64,000 nt of DNA, from NCBI GenBank assembly GCA_963844885.1, contig CAWJQA010000018.1, positions 558,001 through 622,000 of the forward strand, read 5' to 3'. Under the pieces are notes generated by a model. It was not told the DNA's origin. It saw nothing but the letters and a program-made list of their open reading frames with translations, and made no database searches. A program made the translations under genes and the position numbers. Shown in pieces: positions 36,482-47,311 of this stretch; position 1 is the stretch's first letter, and each line of letters starts with the position of its first letter. Source of the stretch: DATMER01 sp963844885. GTDB taxonomy: Bacteria > Acidobacteriota > Thermoanaerobaculia > Multivoradales > UBA5704.

Positions 36482-36757
36482 GCTCTTCGGGCAACCGCTT
36501 GGGTCGCCAATGCAGCCCTCGTCGATCTGCGATGCCGGGGCGGGCTGGCAGCGGCCGTCAGGGTCGGCGATGCAGCCCTCATCGAGCCGCATCACCGGAG
36601 AAAGCCGGCAGCCGCCGCTCGGGTCGGCGCCGCAGCCTTCGTCGGCGGCTGCCCAGGCTGAGGAGAGCAGGTGCCACAGCGAGTCGACCAGGGTGGCGCT
36701 GGTGCCAGGGTTGAGGAGAGAAGCGGCGATGGCGGCAACGAGAAGGGCTCGGCGCAT
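36476..36757 (-). CDS. Small secreted Cys-repeat peptide
   Basis: 93 residues from ATG 36757. MRRALLVAAIAASLLNPGTS is a signal peptide; a spacer ends in LSSAWAAA. The rest is three repeats of about 20 residues: DEGCGADPSGGC-RLSPVMRL, DEGCIADPDGRC-QPAPASQI and DEGCIGDPSGC-PKSS, each with two cysteines 6-7 residues apart around a DP-S/D-G turn. The DNA repeats with an exact 60-bp period (unit starts 36501, 36561, 36621). It lies between two HTH-TPR genes, convergent with the first and divergent from the second. It could be a peptide signal precursor, a RiPP-like precursor or a small disulfide protein; no processing enzyme is adjacent. I do not know a named family. Confidence 0.6.
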   Translation of the reverse strand: MRRALLVAAIAASLLNPGTSATLVDSLWHLLSSAWAAADEGCGADPSGGCRLSPVMRLDEGCIADPDGRCQPAPASQIDEGCIGDPSGCPKSS

Positions 36758-36874
36758 GAGGTGTGTCTCCGGCGCGGCATCGACGCCGGACCTCCCTGGC
36801 CCGGCGGGCCGCGCTTGCCACTATAGGTGCCCGGTCCACGAAAATCTGGTGCTTTTCTTGGTGGAGGGACGCGC

Positions 36875-38320
36875 ATGAGCGGAACGAAGAAGCCGGAGAC
36901 CCTGATCGCGCGCCTGCTCCGGGCGCTTTCCGGGCTCAGCCAGATCGCGTTCGGGAAGAAGACCGGCCGGAGCCCTGTCCGCATCGACCAGTGGGAACAG
37001 GGAGACACCCTACCCGGCGAACCCGATCTGAAGGCCCTGGCCGAGCTGGGCGCGGGCATCTCCCGGGACGATGCCGGCGAGCTGCTGGAGCTTTATGAGA
37101 CCCAGAGGAGCGCCTTCCGCCGGAGCCTGGACGGCGCGGGCGCGCTGCTCGACAGCCTGACCGCTGCGCTGATCCGCCACGGCGCGAGCGCGGTCCGGCG
37201 TCTGCTGACGCTACCGGCCGGCGAAAGCCCGCCGTCCCCTGGGGACCGGGCCGACGCTGAGGTCCGGTTCGCGGAGCTGCGCCGCCTGAGCCGACGCGGC
37301 CGGCTCGCCGTGGTGCGGCTGAATGCGGACTACCAGGGCTGGGCGCTCGCCCAGCGGTGCTGCGAGGAGTCGGTGAAGGAGGCATCCCGCGACCTGGCCG
37401 ACGCGGCTGGCTGGGCCCGGCTCGCCCTGGCGGTCGCGTGGAGGGTTCGGGGTCCGCGGGGCTGGCGCTGCCGGGTCCGCGCCTATGCCATGGCCCACTG
37501 GATGAACATTCTGAGAGTGCGGGGCAAGCTCGAAGCCGCCGAGATCTGCTTCGTCCGTTGGGCGAACCCCCTCTGGGAGGAAGGGTCCGATCCCTGCGGC
37601 CTCCTCGACCCCGGCCGGTTGCTCGACCTCGAAGGGTCGCTCCGCCGGGCGCAACGCCGGTTCGGCGAAGCCCTCGCGCTTTTCGAGCGGGCCGAGGCCG
37701 TGAGCCACCACTTGGGGAGAGTGCTGATCAAGAAGGGCAGCACCTACGAGGTGATGGGCGACTACGGCCGGGCTCTCGCGGTCTTCCTGGAAGCCGGCCC
37801 CGGCTTGGAAGCCCTGGGAGACCCGAGGCTGCTCTACATGCAACGGTTCAATATCGCCGTGGTGTCGACGCACCTCGGCATCCACGATCAGGCCGAGGAG
37901 CTGGTCCGGCAGGTGCGAAGCCTGGCCGAAGGCCTGGGAGACCGGATCTTTCTGATTCGTGTGACGTGGTTGGAGGGCCGGATCCTGGCCGGGCTCGGCC
38001 GCCGCGACGGCGCGCTACGCCTCCTCGCCGAAGCCCGCCGGAGGTTCGAGCAGGAAGAGATGACGTTCGACGTGGCCCTGTGCCTGCTGGAAGAAGCCGG
38101 CCTCCTCCTCGCCGCCGGCCGCACGCGGGAGGTCAAGGCGCTCACCCTGGAGCTGACCGGCGTCTTTCAATCCAAGGGAGTCCACCGCGAGGCCCAGAAG
38201 GCGCTGCGGCTCTTCCAACAGGCCGTGGAGACCGACGCGGCCACCGCCGAGCTGGCCCGGAGCTTGCTGGCCTACCTCTTCCTCGCGCGCCACGACGAGG
38301 GGAAGCGGTTTGAAGCCTGA
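36875..38320 (+). CDS. HTH-TPR regulator-like protein, paralog 2 (XRE type)
   Basis: 481 residues from ATG 36875 after GGTGGAGGG. The N-terminus is a Cro/CI (XRE) helix-turn-helix: LIARLLRALSGLSQIAFGKK, then TGRSPVRIDQWEQGDTLPGE. The remainder is TPR-like and closely similar to paralog 1, for example LAVVRLNADYQGWALAQRCC, FGEALALFERAEAVS, RVLIKKGSTYEVMGDYGRAL, YMQRFNIAVVSTHLGIHDQA and VFQSKGVHREAQKALRLFQQ. The two proteins therefore share the sensor body but have different HTH heads. It is divergent from the peptide gene with 117 bp between starts, so it could control it. Confidence 0.8.
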   Translation: MSGTKKPETLIARLLRALSGLSQIAFGKKTGRSPVRIDQWEQGDTLPGEPDLKALAELGAGISRDDAGELLELYETQRSAFRRSLDGAGALLDSLTAALIRHGASAVRRLLTLPAGESPPSPGDRADAEVRFAELRRLSRRGRLAVVRLNADYQGWALAQRCCEESVKEASRDLADAAGWARLALAVAWRVRGPRGWRCRVRAYAMAHWMNILRVRGKLEAAEICFVRWANPLWEEGSDPCGLLDPGRLLDLEGSLRRAQRRFGEALALFERAEAVSHHLGRVLIKKGSTYEVMGDYGRALAVFLEAGPGLEALGDPRLLYMQRFNIAVVSTHLGIHDQAEELVRQVRSLAEGLGDRIFLIRVTWLEGRILAGLGRRDGALRLLAEARRRFEQEEMTFDVALCLLEEAGLLLAAGRTREVKALTLELTGVFQSKGVHREAQKALRLFQQAVETDAATAELARSLLAYLFLARHDEGKRFEA

Positions 38321-38467
38321 GTCTTCACTGCCTCCCACAGCTAAAGGGGGCCCGCTTCCACACCAGCCGCCGGTCTCGCTGAGATGACGTCATGCGTTGG
38401 CCAGAGAGACCACCAAGCGTTTGCCCACGGCGTCGGCCGACCGGCGGTAGAGTAGTATCCCGCTGAC

Positions 38468-39633
38468 ATGGAAGCCAGTCTCCAGGACGCCCCCGCCGCC
38501 CCCACCCCTGCCGAGATCGCGGACTCGTTGTCGCGCCGCGTCCTGGGCCAGGAGGATTCGGTGCGGGAGATGGCCGTGGCGCTCTCGAAGCACCTGGCCG
38601 GGCTGCGCACCGGCAACATCCTGATGATCGGCTCGTCGGGCACGGGCAAGACGACGCTCCTGCGGGCGGTGGAGGCGTATCTCGCCTCGGACCCGGTGCT
38701 GGCGGTACGCTCGACGGTGATCCGCATCCACGCCAACGTGCTGGGGGAGGAGGCCGAGCGCGGCCGTCCGGGCGAGACGGTGCTCAGGCGGCTGCTGGAG
38801 CGGGCGCGGGAGCAGCTCGGCCCGCACTCTGGATTCCCCGAGGTGCTGGCGCGGGCCTCCAACGGCCTGGTGTTCGTGGATGAGGTGGACAAGATCCGTT
38901 CCCACGTCGGGGGCCAGCCGAACGTGGCGGGCATCCGGGCGCAGGAGGCCCTGCTCACCTTGATCGAGAACGAGGCCGTGACGTTCGACCTGCCGGAATG
39001 GTCCGGCGGTGGTACGGCCACGGTGGACTCGAGCGGCCTTCTTTTCGTCTGCGCCGGGGCTTTCGAGGGGCTTTACGATTCGGTGTACGACCGGGTGACG
39101 ATCGGCAAGGATCGCGGAGCGCTCAAGCCGATGACGGTGGTGGAAGGGGGAGCGTGAGGGAGGCGCTGGTCTTCCACCTGCGGGACTGGTTGCGCAACGA
39201 GGATCTTTTCGAGTACGGGATGAGCCCGCAGTTCCTTTCCCGGTTCGACGCCGTGGTGCTCCTCCGGGACCTTGGCGTGGACGAGTTGGTTCACATCTTT
39301 CTGGAGAGCCCGGACTCGGCCTATCACCAGAGCCGTGCCTACTTCGAGGGCCGGGGAGTCCACCTCGCCCTGTCGCCAGCCGCCGTCCGGAAGATCGCCG
39401 CCGAAGCCGCCCGCCAGCCCCGCCTCGGCGCCCGCGCCCTGCGCGAGGTCTTCCGCCGGGTAATCCGGGACTACGAGTTCGACCCGTCGTCCTCGGTGAC
39501 CGGCGGCGCGCTGTTGATCGACCTGCCCGAGATCGAGAAGGCGCTGGGTAAGGCCGGCTCCGGCGCCGGGCGAGCAGGTCCCAATAGCGCTCCTTCCGCT
39601 TGCGCGCCTGCCAGAGGCGGGGGAGGAGGATGA
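38468..39633 (+). CDS. ClpX-like AAA+ ATPase without zinc domain (frameshifted)
   Basis: About 365-388 residues. RVLGQEDSVREMAVALSKHL precedes Walker A ILMIGSSGTGKTTLLRAVEA; GLVFVDEVDKIRS is Walker B; SGLLFVCAGAFEGLYDSVYD matches the sensor region of ClpX. A frame break near 39,150 (after MTVVEGGA) shifts the C-terminal part to LRNEDLFEYGMSPQFLSRFD and ALREVFRRVIRDYEFDPSSS. The Cys4 zinc-binding domain of ClpX is absent and no clpP lies nearby, so it probably remodels proteins alone. Sequence after LIDLPEIEKALG (about 39,548) is low-complexity and overlaps the TVP38 gene, so the real end is uncertain. Confidence 0.7.
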
Positions 39634-40339
39634 GCATCATCAGCAGGAACATCGCCAGGCCGAGCTGGAGGTAGACGCCGGAGCGGTTGCCCGTCGCCGC
39701 TTTCGAGAGGGTGTGCGCGAAGTAGGTGAAGATCGGCACCGTCGCCGACAGGCCCACGGCCGTGGCCCCCAGGAAGAGTCCGGGGCGAATCCCTACGAAG
39801 GCGGCGCAGTAGTTGACCAGCGCGAACGGGAACGGGAGGAAGCGCAAGCTGGCGAGGCCCCAGAAGCCGCCGCGGCGTGCCACCATCCGCTCCACCTTGC
39901 GCAGGTGGTTGCCGAACAGGTGCAGCACGAAGTCCCGGCCGAGGAGGCGGCCCAGCCAGTAGGTCGACGCCGCGCCCAGAATGCTGCCGATCACGTTGTA
40001 CACCGAGCCCCGGATCACGCCCCAGACCATTCCGCCCGCGAAGATCAGCGGCGTGGCCGGAAAGCCCAGCGGACAGAGCAGCGGGAAGCTGACCATCAGC
40101 AGCGCCGGTGCCCACCAGGTGTCCCGCAGGCGGTCGAAGAGCGCGAGGACCGCCTCTTTGTTCAGATAACCGGCCAGGGGCGACCAGCGCAGCACCGCGA
40201 AGCCGGTGCCCACGATCACCACCAGGGCCAGGAAACGGAGGACGATGTGCCGCGGGATGTGCCGAACCCGCCGCGCCTCGTGGGGCTCGGGTGGGTGCGG
40301 CGATATCGGCGGCGGGGCCTGGTTGCGGTCGGTCGGCAC
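39540..40339 (-). CDS. TVP38/TMEM64 (VTT) family membrane protein; 3' end uncertain
   Basis: About 265 residues. GTG 40339 is inferred (MPTDRNQAPPPISPHPPEPH). Hydrophobic segments run from VLRFLALVVIVGTGFAVLRW to LGLAMFLLMMLILLPRLW. The core FPATPLIFAGGMVWGVIRGS and LASLRFLPFPFALVNYCAAF match the VTT/DedA-like fold with its re-entrant loops, whose proteins are thought to act in lipid scrambling or transport. After KRKERYWDLLARR no stop follows until 38,390, antisense to the AAA+ gene; I place the end near 39,540 and suspect an indel. The gene follows the YggX-like gene by 8 bp. Confidence 0.65.
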
Positions 40340-40347
40340 GGGAAGAT

Positions 40348-40613
40348 CTACGAGGAGCCGTGGCCGATTTTCGTCCACCCGTCCTGGTCCGGATTCGGGA
40401 AGAGGAACTCGCGCATCTGGCGGTTCAGGGTCTCCTGCGCGCCGGGGTCCATGAAGTTCAGGCGCAGCTCGTTGATGACCATGACCTCCATCTTCTGCCA
40501 CTCGGCCCAGCAGTCGGCACAGACCTTTTCCTGGATCTCGGCGCCGAGCGCGCCGGGCATGGGACGCCGGGTCAGGGCCGGGGCGTCCGTCCGGCCACAG
40601 CGTGTACACGGCA

Positions 40614-40614
<1 letters not shown>
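40348..40614 (-). CDS. Fe(2+)-trafficking protein YggX-like with extra cysteine pairs
   Basis: 88 residues, clean. PMPGALGAEIQEKVCADCWA and EWQKMEVMVINELRLNFMDP align with the PGELG...AWAQWQ...INEKKLN pattern of YggX, which protects iron-sulfur proteins from oxidative damage; REFLFPNPD ends the match. Unlike E. coli YggX, the protein has CTRC at residues 3-6 and CADC in the middle, a possible four-Cys metal site. Its start overlaps the stop of uxs (TGATG). Confidence 0.7.
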
Positions 40615-41594
<980 letters not shown>

Positions 41595-41605
41595 GATCTC
41601 GATCC

Positions 41606-42959
41606 CTACGGCGCGCACTGGGATGCCGGCTCCGGAGCGCGCTCGGGCCGCCCGACGGAGACGTAGCGAAGCCCGCGGCGGCCATCTTTTCGGGCTCGTA
41701 GAGGTTGCGCAGGTCGATGATGAGCGGCTGCTTGAGCGTCGCAGCGCGGTCGAAGTCCAGCTTGCGGAACTGGTTCCACTCGGTGACGATGACCAGCGCG
41801 TCGGCGCCCTGGGCGGCCTCGTAGGCGTCGGGCGGAAGCTGAGCTTCGGGCGGCCAGGATCGTCCCGGGCGCCTCCACGGCCGCCGGGTCGTAGGCCTGG
41901 ACCGCGGCGCCCGCCGTCGAGCAGGCCGCGCGACGATCGCCAGGGCCGGCGAGTCGCGCATGTCGTCGGTGTCGGGCTTGAAGGCCAGGCCGAGCAGGGC
42001 GACCGTCTTGCCCGCGAGCGCCGCCCGAGCGCGGCCGCGACTTGTCGATCATGCGCGGCCTGGTCGCTCGTCGTTGACCGCGATGCACGGCCTCGATGAT
42101 CTCGAAGCGGACGCCGTGCGTCCTTGGCGATCTGGGCGAGCGGCGCGGGTGTCCTTCGGGAAGCAGGAGCCGCCGAAGCCGGGCCCGGGGTGAGGAACTG
42201 CGGCCCGATCCGGCTGTCGAGGCCCATGCCCTTGGCGACCTCGTGCGACGTCGGCGCCCAGCCTCTCGCAGAGCCGCGCGATCTCGTTGATGAAGGAGAT
42301 CTTCGTGGCGAGGAAGCCGTTCGACGCGTACTTGATCAGCTCGGCGCTACTCGACGTCGGTGATGACGAAGCGGACGTCGTCGTGCGGTCGAGCGGCGCG
42401 TAGACGTCCTCTCATGATCTCGCGGCCGCGGCGGGTCGCTCGTGCCGATGACGACCCGGTCGGGGTGCAGGAAGTCGCCGACGGCCGAGCCCTCGCGCAG
42501 GAACTCGGGGTTCGAGACGACGGCGAAGGTGTGCTTGGCGCCGTGCCTCTCGCGGATGATCTGCTCGATCATCGCGCCGGTGCCGATCGGGACCGTGGTC
42601 TTCGTGACGATGACCTTGTAGCCGTTCAGGTGCTCGCCGATCGACGTCGCGCGACCTCGCGGACGAAGGTCAGGTCGGCCGAGCCGTCGGGCTTCGGCGG
42701 CGTGCCGACGGCGATGAAGACCGCCTGCGGCGTGCTCGACCGCGGCCGCCAGGTCGGTGGTGAAGCTCAGCCGCCCCGCCTTCACGTTCGTGCGCGACGA
42801 CCTCCTCGAGCCCCGGCTCGTAGATCGGGATCCCGCCGCCGCTGCAGCGCCTCGATCTTGCCGCGTCCTTGTCGACGCAGGTGACGTCCATGCCGAAGTC
42901 GGCGAGGCACGCCCCCGTGACCAGTCCCACGTAGCCGGTCCCGACGACGCGATTTTCAT
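41606..42959 (-). CDS. ugd: UDP-glucose 6-dehydrogenase (many frameshifts)
   Basis: Oxidises UDP-glucose to UDP-glucuronate with two NAD+. ATG 42959 opens a Rossmann domain (GYVGLVTGACLADFGMDVTC), followed by VIVTKTTVPIGTGAMIEQII, FAVVSNPEFLREGSAVGDFL, HPDRVVIGTSD, LGADV with KISFINEI-type sequence, and the catalytic FxGSCFPKD region rebuilt across frames near 42,170. About 451 codons. The start overlaps the epimerase stop (ATGA). This is the most heavily broken gene in the window, with indels every 30-60 bp. Confidence 0.8.
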
Positions 42960-43963
42960 GGCAGTTTCTCCGGTCTTGCGGATCGGCGTGCTCGCCCGGT
43001 CTCCCGATACCAGTCGATCGAACTCGCCTGCAGGCCCTCTCGGCCGGCACCCTGCGGTCGGAAGTCCAGCCCGACGCTTCGCCTTGGAGACGTCGGCGAA
43101 GGTCGCGGCACGTCGCCCGGCTGGTCGGGAAGCGTCGACGATGCGCGCCTCCACGCCGAGCGCCCGCGCGACCAGGCTCGAGAGCTCGGCGAGCGGCGGG
43201 TCGTGGCCGGCGCCGCCGAGGTTCAGGATCTCGAAGCCCTCGACCCGGTCCGTCGAGCGCCGCCACGATGCCGTCGACGATGTCGTCGACGTAGGTGTAG
43301 TCGCGCGCGCGTGGCGCCGTCGCCGTAGAGCGGCGACCGGCTCGCCTCTGGCGAGCAGGCCGGATGAACTTGGTGGATCGCCATCTCGGGCCGCTGGCGC
43401 GGCCCGTAGACGGTGAAGAAGCGCAGGCAGCGACGTCGAGGCCGTGGAGGTGATGGTAGTGTGACGCACACAGCTCGCCGGCCCGCTTGGTGGCGGCGTA
43501 GGGGGAGACGGGCCGGTCGACCGGGTCGTCCTCGGCGAAGGGCACTTCGCGTTGTCCCGTAGACGGACGAGGAGGAGGCGAAGACGAAGGCGGTCCTGGC
43601 CCGTGCCGGCGGGCCGCCTCGAGCAGCGTTCAGGGTGCCGAGGCAGTTGACGTCCTCGTAGAGCGACGGGTCGCGAGGCGGGCCGCACGCCGGCGCGGGC
43701 CGCGAGGTGGACGACGCGCGTCGAAGCGGCCTTCCGCGAAGAGGCGGTCGACCGGGCGCCGGCGTCCCGGATGTCCCCCTCGACCAGCCGGAGGCGGTTG
43801 CGGCCGAGGAGCGCGGCGACGTTCGCGCGCTTGACGCGCGGGTCGTAGAAGTCGTTGAAGTTGTCGAGCACCGTGACGCACCCGGTCTCCCCGGGCGAGC
43901 AGCGTCGGCGAGGTGGGAGCCGATGAACCCGGCGCCGCCGGTCACCAGGATGTGGTTGGCCAT
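42956..43963 (-). CDS. UDP-glucuronate 4-epimerase-like SDR (many frameshifts)
   Basis: About 336 residues from ATG 43963. MANHILVTGGAGFIGSHLAD and LDNFNDFYDPRVKRANVAAL (the NDYYDP-like loop of UDP-GlcA 4-epimerases) open the protein; FAEDDPVDRPVSPYAATKRA has the Tyr-x3-Lys pair; YGDG and DYTYVDDIVDGIVAALD follow. It would form UDP-galacturonate from UDP-GlcA, but GalE-type substrate cannot be excluded. First gene of the nucleotide-sugar operon. Confidence 0.75.
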
Positions 43964-44042
43964 GTCTGGGTTGCTTCTCCTCGGAAGGTGGGCGGCGGCG
44001 GAGGGGTCTCCTCCGGTGATGCCGGGCGGCGGCGCCAGGGAG

Positions 44043-45292
44043 TCACCTGGGCGCGGTGGGAAGCGCGAGGCCGGTCCGGCGTCGAGCGGCGGCGGCGTCC
44101 GGCCGTCTTCCTTCATCTTTGCGCGTGTCGGTATCGCTTCGGATCCCCGCCTTCTGCCGGTTGCGGATCAGCCAGCGGAGGAGCCGCGACTCGTTGACGC
44201 CGATCACGATGTCGTTGACGGCGTCGTAGACCTGGGGGTCGTTGATCAGCTTGGCCGCCGTGCCGTCCCCTCGGTCGAGCTTGACGGAGATCTCGTTGAG
44301 CTGATCCGACGAGCTGCTGGATCTTCGCCGGTGATCTCCCGGCCGTACTCCTCGTCGTTGACCAGGCGGGGCAGCAGGGCGTCGCTCGTCTCCAGGTCGG
44401 CGGTGAATCTGTCGCAGCTCCTGGGCCGCCTGGTTGAGCTGGGCGAGGGTGTCCTGGACGCCGGCTTTCATCTGCGGATCGTTGATCAGGGCCGGGGCGA
44501 GGCCGGGGCCGTTCTCGGATGCTCGGCGAGGACCGAATCGAGCCGGTCGACCGCGCCGGAGAGCTGGTCGGCCATGGCCTTGTCGTTGAGCAGCCGGCCC
44601 AGGGGGCCCTCGCCGGTCTCGATCCTGGTGGCGATCCGTTCCAGCGACTCCGAGGTGCCGATCGAGCGAGGCCTTGAGGCGGCGGCCCGACTCGGAGTCG
44701 CTGGTCAGCTCGCCGAGGAGCCCCTCGCCGCGCTCCATCCGGCTGAGGATGGTCGGAGAGCGAGTGCGAGATCTCGACCACGTTGTCCATCACGTCCTCG
44801 CCCGAGGCGAGCAGCGCGTCCACGTTGGTGGGCTGGGCGGCCGGGATCTCGCCTCCGTTCGGGACTGACCGGGAAGGAGGGCGCGCCGGACGTGATCTCG
44901 ATGTACTTGTCGCCGAGCAGGCCGAGGGTCTTGATGCGCGCCTGTGACGCACCCGCGGTGCTCGCCGGGTTCGCCGCGCTCACCGCCTTGATGTTTTCCG
45001 GGCCGCGGATGCGGGCGGCGTACTGCTTGTCCACACGGATCCAGACCTGAATGGCCTCTCCGGTCGGGTTCTGCGGCAGGGTCACCTTGGTCACCGTGCC
45101 CACGTCCACGCCGTTGAGCTGCACGGGGCTGCCCGGCTTCAAGCCGCTGACCGAGCTGAACTGGATGTAGTACCGGTTCTTGCGGCTGAAGAGGTTGTTC
45201 TTCTCGCCGATCAGGAGGACCCCGGCGCCGAGCACGGCGAGGGCCGCCAGAAGGACGAGCCCGACCCGGATCGCGCTTCCGCTACGCGGCAT
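44043..45292 (-). CDS. mlaD: MlaD family (MCE-domain) lipid transport protein (frameshifted)
   Basis: About 416 residues from ATG 45292. One N-terminal membrane helix (VGLVLLAALAVLGAGVLLIG), then the MCE domain with VSGLKPGSPVQLNGVDVGTV and GLLGDKYIEITSGAPSFPVS, then a long helical tail that forms a periplasmic tunnel in this family, ending near VNESRLLRWLIRNRQKAG. It is the substrate-binding part of an Mla-type phospholipid transporter and follows mlaF and mlaE in one operon. The tail has many indels. Confidence 0.8.
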
Positions 45293-46056
45293 GCTCGTCT
45301 CCTCTTCCCGTCCGGCCAGGAAGTTGCCGAGGTCCGGATGGCCGGCGCCCTCCGCCTGCTCCCAGGTGCCGATGAAGGCGACCTGCCCGTCCCAGGAAGG
45401 CGAGCCGGTCGCCGACCCGGCGGGCCAGGTGCGATGTCGTGGGTGACGACCACCGAGGTCACGCCGAGATCCTTCTGGATCGAGGATGAGCCCGCCGATG
45501 GTGGCCGAGGTGATCGGGTCGAGGCCGGTGGTGGGCTCGTCGAAGAGCACGACCTCGGGGTCGAGGGCGAGCGAGCGCGCCAGCGCCACGCGCTTCCTCA
45601 TGCCGCCCGAGAGGTCCGACGGGCAACTTGCGCTCCGACGCCGTCGGGAGGCTGACCTGCCGAGCTTCTCGGCGGACCGTCGCCGCGATCTCCTCCGCGG
45701 ACGTCGTCGTGTGCTCGCGCAGCGGGAAGGCGACGTTGTCGAACACGTTCATCGAATCGAACAGGGCGCCGCTCTGGAACAGCATGGCGATGCGCCGGCG
45801 CAGCGGGAAGAGCTCCCGCTCGTCCGAGCGCCGAGATCTCGATGCCGTCGAAGCATACCGAGCCGGCGTCCGGCGCTCGAGCCCGTTGAGCTGGCGCAGC
45901 ATGACGCTCTTGCCGCTGCCCGGAGCGGCCGAGGATGACCAGGCACTCGCCGCGGCGCACGTCGAAGTCCACGCCGTCGAGCACGACCCGGGGGCCGTAC
46001 TTCCGGACCAGGCCGCGGACCTGGTACGAGCGCTTCAGACATGGGCGCTTCGGCAC
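45287..46056 (-). CDS. mlaF: MlaF family ABC ATPase (frameshifted)
   Basis: ATPase of the MlaEFD complex at the inner membrane. VRGLVRKYGPRVVLDGVDFD opens it; Walker A is broken by an extra G (GRSG then SGKSVMLRQLNG in the next frame); MLFQSGALFDSMNVFDNVAF is the Q-loop; DLSGG with MRKRVALARSLALDPEVVLF then DEPTTGLDPIT gives signature and Walker B. The end near HPDLGNFLAGREE merges with the mlaD start and the true stop cannot be fixed. GTG 46056 is the likeliest start but ATG 46042 is possible. Confidence 0.8.
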
Positions 46057-46080
46057 GCCGATATTCGTCTCGATGACCGT

Positions 46081-46832
46081 TCACGTCAGGATGTAGAAGA
46101 GCTTGGTGAGAAAGAAGTCGGACACCAGGACAAGGATGGCCGCCAGCACCACGGTGTTGGTCGTCGCCCGGCCCACGCCGTCCGCGCCGCCCTGCGTATT
46201 GAGCCCATTGTAACATCCGACGATCGCGATAAAGAACGCGAAGAAAAAGGACTTGGCGATTCCGCTCCCGACGTCGCCGAAGTTGAGCGAGCCGAAGACG
46301 TCGTTGAAGTAGAGGCCGGCCGGCAGGTCGAGCTGGTGACGACGATGACGAGGCCGCCCAGGATGCCGAGGGCATCGCCGAGGATGGTGAGCGCCGGCAG
46401 CATGACCAGGGTCGCGGCGAGCTTGGGCACGACCAGCTTCTTGACGGGATCGGCGGCCATCGCGCGCAGCGCGTCGATCTGCTCGGTGACCTTCATCGTG
46501 CCGATCTCGGCGGTCATGCCCGAGCCGATGCGGCCGCCCACGATGAGCGCGATGAGCACCGGGCCGAGCTCGCGCACGAGCGACTTCGAGACCACGGTGC
46601 CGATGTAGTACTTGACTCCCAGGCTCGGCAGGCTGAGCGCGGTCTGGAGCGCGAGGACCATGCCGGTGAAGATGGTCGTGATGCTGGCCACGCCCAGGGA
46701 GCGGACGCCGATCTGCTCCATCTGGCGCACCCAGAGGCCGATCTCATAAGGGGGCTTGAAGAGCGCGGCGAACGCCTGCCACGTCAGGAAGGCGAGCTCC
46801 CCGGTCTCCTCCGCGATGTCTCTGGCTTTCAC
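46081..46832 (-). CDS. mlaE: MlaE family ABC permease (one frameshift)
   Basis: About 250 residues from GTG 46832, which overlaps the previous stop (GTGA). LWVRQMEQIGVRSLGVASIT, IALIVGGRIGSGMTAEIGTM and KVTEQIDALRAMAADPVKKL are the MlaE core. Near 46,338 a C appears to be missing from a CCC run; the rest (SLNFGDVGSGIAKSFFFAFF, then SDFFLTKLFYILT) ends at TGA 46081. It forms the membrane channel for phospholipid movement between the membranes. Confidence 0.85.
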
Positions 46833-47234
46833 GTGCGGATCGGCAACCAGAAGGCGGCGTGGGAGGCTCCGAAAGCCAGATCCGCCGCCGCCATGGGGTA
46901 GAGGCCGGGCACGCGGCGGGCCGCGAGGAGCAGCACGGCGCCGCCGAGGAGCCGCCCGCCGATCGCCACGGCCAGGATGCCGCTGTAGCGGCGGGGGTCC
47001 CGGGCCACGAGGACGTAGACGGCCGCGAGCATCAACAGAAGGACGGCGAGGATCCACAGGTAGAACGCCGCCGCGGGAAGGGGCGGCAGGGGCAGCTCGA
47101 ACAGCCGGGCCGACGGCTCCGGAGCGAAGGCCAGGAGCAGGGCGAACGCCACGTCCCAGAGGGCTCCCAGGACGAGGCTCGCGCGCAGCAGGGTCAGGAA
47201 CCGGAAGCGCCGGGCGAAGCGGGCGGTTGTGCTC
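46829..47234 (-). CDS. Small four-helix membrane protein of unknown function
   Basis: 134 residues, intact, with four hydrophobic segments: LVLGALWDVAFALLLAF, AAAFYLWILAVLLLMLAAVY, GILAVAIGGRLLGGAVLLLA and a last one near AADLAFGASHAAFW. No motif is recognised; it resembles short DUF-type integral membrane proteins. It overlaps mlaE at GTGA and heads the mla operon on the minus strand. Confidence 0.6.
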
Positions 47235-47311
47235 ATCGGCGGGGATTCTATCAGGCGCGCTCGATCCTCCGACTGGACCACGGGCGGAGAGCGGGAGAGA
47301 ATAGGCCGCCC

